Of a stretch of DNA of 9,664 nt, positions 7,183-9,664 are shown piece after piece (position 1 is the stretch's first letter; every line of letters starts with the position of its first letter). Source of the DNA: an uncultured Atopobiaceae bacterium (GTDB lineage: Bacteria > Actinomycetota > Coriobacteriia > Coriobacteriales > Atopobiaceae); assembly GCA_947303905.1 (NCBI GenBank), contig CAMYZR010000028.1:1-9664 (forward strand). Reading direction: 5' to 3'. The notes under the pieces are model-generated. The model did no database searches, was not told the origin of the DNA, and saw nothing but the letters and a program-made list of their open reading frames with translations. A program made the position numbers and the translations under genes.

Positions 7183-7917
7183 CTAGCGCTCTGATGCCAT
7201 GCGCTTGTGCATGGACTCGGTGCCCTCGATGTGTATCATCCGCGAGTTGTAGACCACGCGGTCTATGACCGCGTCTGCGAGCGCACCCTCTCCGATCCTC
7301 TCGTGCCAGCCCGCCGGCCCGTCCTGCGAGCACAGTATCATCGAGCCCTGCCGGTAGCGCGCCTCGACGAGCTCGAGCAGCTCGCGGGCCTCCCTGCACT
7401 GCAGCGGCTCCAGCATGAAGTCGTCGACCACCAGCAGCGCGCGTAGCGCCGCTTGGCCTTGAGCCAGTCCTCGTCGCGCGACACGGCGAGCTCGTCCATC
7501 AGCTGAGGCATGCGCACGTACCTGGTCGCGTGGAACGACTCGCACGCGGCGGCGGCCAGCGCGCACGCGAGGCCAGGTCTTGCCGGACCCGGTGGCGCCC
7601 GTGATGACCACGTTGCGCCTGTCGGTCACCCACGTGCAGTTGGAGAGCTCCATGATCTGGGACCTGTCGAGCCTGCGGTCGGGGTCCCACCTGACGTCCG
7701 CGACGCGCGCCTCCGGGCACGCCAGCTGGGCCTGCCTGAGCAGCCTCGCGCGCTTGTTGGTGCGCCTGCCGTCCCACTCCGCGTCCACGATCTGCGCCAG
7801 CCTCTCGTCGAAGGACATCCCGTCGACGCCGGGCGCCGCGTCCTGGTTGGCGTACGCGTGGGCCATGAGCGAGAGCCTCATCCCGCACAGCCTGTCGATC
7901 GTGCTCTGGTTTGCCAT
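7183..7917 (-). CDS. istB: IS21-family helper ATPase IstB, central segment out of frame
   Basis: IstB is the AAA+ ATPase that assists IstA in target choice and strand transfer. The frame is open for 244 residues, near the usual 250. It shows the IstB N-terminal region, Walker A GATGSGKT (107-114), Walker B LLVVDDFMLEPLQCREA (161-177) and the C-terminal SQDGPAGWHERIGEGALADA followed by DRVVYNSRMIHIEG. Residues about 116-159 are Arg/Ala-rich nonsense. The neighbouring frame there reads the expected LACALAAAACESFHATRYVR, MPQLMDELAVSRDEDWLKAK and RRYAR. So one extra base at about 7571-7575 and one missing base at about 7437-7441 cancel out. The helices between Walker A and B are lost, so activity is unlikely unless the indels are sequencing errors. 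GGAGGG precedes the ATG by four bases and overlaps the region of the istA stop (7927-7929), suggesting coupling. Confidence 0.85.
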   Translation of the reverse strand: MANQSTIDRLCGMRLSLMAHAYANQDAAPGVDGMSFDERLAQIVDAEWDGRRTNKRARLLRQAQLACPEARVADVRWDPDRRLDRSQIMELSNCTWVTDRRNVVITGATGSGKTWPRVRAGRRRVRVVPRDQVRAHASADGRARRVARRGLAQGQAALRALLVVDDFMLEPLQCREARELLELVEARYRQGSMILCSQDGPAGWHERIGEGALADAVIDRVVYNSRMIHIEGTESMHKRMASER

Positions 7918-7926
7918 CGTGCCCTC

Positions 7927-9449
7927 CTAGCCAAGGTCCTCGTAGTGTCCCGCGCCGCGCACGAATGCGTGGGCGTCCGGGTCGGCGGCGGCCTCCTCGG
8001 CCATGCGCGCCAGGATTGTTTTCACGGTCTTGTAGCTCGGGCTGCGGGATATCTCGCACGCCTTGGCGCACGTCTCCTCGAGCTCGCCCCAGCCGTGGCG
8101 CTCGCCGAGCGCGAGCAGCGCGCGGCAGGTGCGGTAGGACTGCTGCTCGACCTGGCGCGACCTCAGTATCGCGTCGGCGACGGCCAGCACGTGCTCGCCC
8201 TTCTCGGCCGCCCACCTACGGAACCGGTCGCCGCTCCACTCCGCGTAGTCGCGGTGGGGCCGCGGCATGTGGGACTTGTCGGTCACGTAGGTCCCATTGG
8301 GCGCGTGGCTGCGCGCGTGCTGGCACAGGCGCTCCCCGTCGCATGATATGGTACCACCGACCTGGTGGCGACCACCTCGACGTCCCTCCTCACGTGCGTG
8401 AACGGGACGGAGTAGTAGCGCCCGTCGAAGCGGACGTGGTAGTCGAAGTTCACGGTGACGGTCTCGCGGTCCACCAGCTCGTACGGCGTCGGCGGCAGGG
8501 GCTGCAGGCACGCCCTCTCCTGGCCCGAGAGGACCGAGTCCCTGCTGCCCTCCCTCCTCTGGAAGGGCCTCGAGTTGATCTCGTCGACGCGCTCCCACAG
8601 GGCCTGGTTGAGCTCGGAGAGCGACGTGAAGGTGCGGTCGCGCAGGGCGGCGATCGCCTGGCGCTCGACGATGAGCACCGCGCCTTCGACGCTGCCCTTG
8701 TCGCGCGGCCTCCTCACGCGGGTGGGGACTGCGGCGCGGCCGTAGTGCTCGAGCATCCTGCGGTACTGCTCGTTGACTATCAGCTTGTCTATGGTGTTCC
8801 TGGTCACGCCGGTCTTGAGGTTGTCCGGGGCGACGAGCGGCGTGCTGCCGCCGAACTCGGAGAACGCGCGCACGTGACCCTCGACCCACGCCCTCTCGTC
8901 CATGCGGTAGAAGGCCTCGGCGTATATGTACGCGGAGAACGGCAGGTCGGCGACGAACACGTACGCCTTCAGCAGCTCGCCCGTGTCGGGGTCGCAGACC
9001 CGCATCGCGTCGCCGCACCAGTCCACCTGGCACCACTCGCCCGGCCTCCACTCGATGTGCATCACGACCTCGGGGTTCGCGTCCACCCACCTCTGGTGCC
9101 TGTGGCAGAAGGACGAGTACATGTAGGGCGTCCTGCCGGCGAGAACGGCACGCTCCGCGTACTCGTTCCACAGCAGCGTCATCGTCACGCCGCGTCGGCC
9201 CATCTCCCTCTGCACCCACTCGTGGTCGATCTCAGCCTTGGTGGCGTCGGAGCGGTCCTGCGGAGGGTAGAGCCTTGCGCGCAGCGCCTCGTCGCCCATT
9301 TCCTCCGGAAGCGGCCAGCCGAGCCTCAGCGCGGCCGCCTTGCGCTGCACCTCCTGCACCGTCGTCTTCGAGCAGCCGACGGAGCCGGCGATGCCCCGCT
9401 GGCTTATCCCCAGCGCCGTGAGCCTGAGGATCTCCCTGTACCTGACCAT
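7927..9449 (-). pseudogene. istA: IS21-family transposase IstA, frameshifted
   Basis: IstA is the DDE transposase of IS21 elements. From ATG 9449 (GGGGAAG just upstream) the frame shows an N-terminal helix-turn-helix (RLTALGISQRGIAGSVGCSK, about 9-28). The RNase H-like domain follows: QVDWCGD with Asp143, VAPDNLKTGV with Asp209 and DKGSVEGAVLIVERQ with Glu255, a complete DDE set. A C-terminal beta domain (FDYHVRFDGRYYSVPFTHVR) comes next. After VATRSV, at about 8352-8356, the frame slips. The rest (TISCDGERLCQHARSHAPNG, the MPRPHRDYAEW motif and a helical tail) continues in the neighbouring frame to the stop at 7927-7929. One lost base explains this; the repaired protein would have about 507 residues, normal for IstA. 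As it stands, translation ends at 8283 with 388 residues, keeping the catalytic core but losing the C-terminal quarter. Confidence 0.9.
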
Positions 9450-9518
9450 GTCTTCCCCTTTCTCGGGTGACGGGGCGACCCTGTGCGCCCCACTGGGGAA
9501 ATCATGGTCAATTCTGGG

Positions 9519-9589
9519 TGGTCGGCCGTACGTGGAATGGTGGTCGGCGCTGCGCGGAACAGCGGTCGGCCACGCTTGGAAAGGCGGTC
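9519..9589 (-). repeat. 22-bp-periodic terminal repeats, istA side
   Basis: NGGTC boxes start at 9519, 9541, 9563 and 9585, spaced exactly 22 bp; the first three extend to GGTCGGC and each of these is followed by GGAA at the same offset. They are the inverted counterpart of the boxes at the istB side. The outermost box ends 20 bases from the terminus, as on the other side. An extra TGGTC at 9505 is off register (14 bp). These are probable IstA-binding sites. Confidence 0.88.
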
Positions 9590-9597
9590 GCTAGGGT

Positions 9598-9609
9598 CTG
9601 CTGTACGCA
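9598..9609 (-). repeat. IS21 terminal inverted repeat, istA side
   Basis: CTGCTGTACGCA exactly complements 7053-7064 and ends in CA, as IS21-type termini do. Confidence 0.9.
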
Positions 9610-9616
9610 GCCGCGA
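9610..9616. repeat. Target-site duplication of the IS21 element, right copy
   Basis: GCCGCGA is identical to 7046-7052. It falls in the IS256 transposase coding sequence in the same phase as the left copy. Confidence 0.9.
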
Positions 9617-9664
9617 CGCGCCTGCGCCTCCTCACGGGAACCTTCGCCAGCACGTTGCGGTAGA
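9610..9664 (-). pseudogene. IS256-family transposase, upstream part (continues past right edge)
   Basis: The minus-strand translation is YRNVLAKVPVRRRRRV, the stretch that precedes the KAIHAQ segment in IS256-type transposases. Joining it to 7052 after removing the IS21 element and one GCCGCGA copy gives RRRRVAAQLKAIHAQES without a frame break. In its present state the frame runs into the IS21 end and stops within a few codons (TAG at about 9591-9593). Confidence 0.8.

Larger units (their letters stand above)
7053..9609 (-). mobile_element. Complete IS21-family insertion sequence, 2557 bp
   Basis: The ends are perfect 12-bp inverted repeats, TGCGTACAGCAG at 7053-7064 and CTGCTGTACGCA at 9598-9609, giving the TG...CA termini typical of IS21. 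They are flanked by the 7-bp direct repeat GCCGCGA. Inside each end lies a 22-bp-periodic set of GACCG/CGGTC boxes whose outermost box is exactly 20 bases from the terminus on both sides. Two minus-strand genes, istA then istB, fill the interior in the standard order. Its base composition is visibly GC-richer than the host genes at 1-6183. Both genes carry frame disruptions, so it is probably unable to move by itself. Confidence 0.93.
6606..9664 (-). mobile_element. IS256-family (Mutator-type) element, interrupted by IS21 and continuing past the right edge
   Basis: Transposase coding sequence lies at 6668-7052 and 9610-9664. The 2557 bp between them are a foreign IS21-family element with its own target duplication. 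The left boundary is taken from the IS3/IS256 junction at about 6605. The upstream (N-terminal) half of the transposase and the other terminal repeat are outside the window. Confidence 0.7.

Noticed and set aside
7499..8215. Minus-strand open frame of 238 codons
   Set aside because: It crosses the istA/istB boundary out of frame and is Arg/Gly-rich nonsense.
8350..8358. Programmed frameshifting in istA
   Set aside because: There is no slippery homopolymer, the break is after the catalytic domain and IS21 elements are not known to use it here; simple base loss is likelier.
7911..9470. Plus-strand open frame of 519 codons, the longest in the IS21 element
   Set aside because: It is a GC-rich antisense shadow of istA; the Arg/Pro/Ala-rich product is unlike any protein family, whereas the minus strand shows the full DDE set.
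9488..9498. CCCC-ACT-GGGG hairpin upstream of istA as a regulatory leader structure
   Set aside because: A 4-bp stem is easily found by chance in such GC-rich DNA and nothing else supports it.
9519..9589. Evenly spaced repeats read as a CRISPR array
   Set aside because: The conserved part is only about 7 bp in a 22-bp register, and the matching inverted set at the other end marks these as IS21 terminal repeats.

Overview
The window has two parts. Positions 1 to about 6320 hold intact host genes for cell-surface polymer synthesis. From about 6320 to the right edge lies a GC-richer block of insertion sequences, apparently inserted into one another. The organism is probably a Gram-positive actinobacterium, and Coriobacteriia (Olsenella/Atopobium/Collinsella type) is my best guess. 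That guess rests on the combination of several CDP-glycerol glycerophosphotransferase-family genes, a DUF6541-type membrane protein, and IS3/IS256/IS21 transposases of a kind I associate with that class. It is inference; nothing in the window fixes the taxon.

Left part: three CDP-glycerol:glycerophosphotransferase-family genes lie head to tail on the minus strand (3811 to 2465, 2468 to 1329, and 1295 running off the left edge). The first two overlap by four bases (ATGA) and the third follows after a 33-bp gap, so they look like one operon. The three proteins differ in architecture, which suggests successive steps (priming, extension, polymerisation or decoration) in making a teichoic-acid-like polyol-phosphate wall polymer. 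A 263-bp intergenic region separates this operon from a divergent plus-strand gene (4075-6183). That gene encodes a 702-residue multi-pass membrane protein of the DUF6541 type, probably a GT-C-like glycosyltransferase acting outside the membrane. It has a clear ribosome binding site and a plausible sigma-70-type promoter.

Right part: a decayed 3' fragment of an IS3-family (IS150-group-like) element lies at about 6322-6605. It abuts what appears to be the end of an IS256-family element, whose transposase gene (minus strand) runs from 6668 to 7052 and resumes at 9610-9664. Between the two halves sits a complete IS21-family element of 2557 bp (7053-9609). It has perfect 12-bp terminal inverted repeats beginning TG and ending CA, a 7-bp target duplication (GCCGCGA), 22-bp-periodic internal repeats at both ends, and istA and istB. 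Removing the element plus one copy of the duplication restores the IS256 reading frame across the junction. The inferred order of insertion is IS3, then IS256 into IS3, then IS21 into IS256.

All three elements carry single-base frame disruptions: one in the IS3 fragment, one in IS256, one in istA, and two compensating ones in istB. None is seen in the host genes, so the IS block looks dead or dying. I found no RNA gene, CRISPR array, or undescribed defence or metabolic system.
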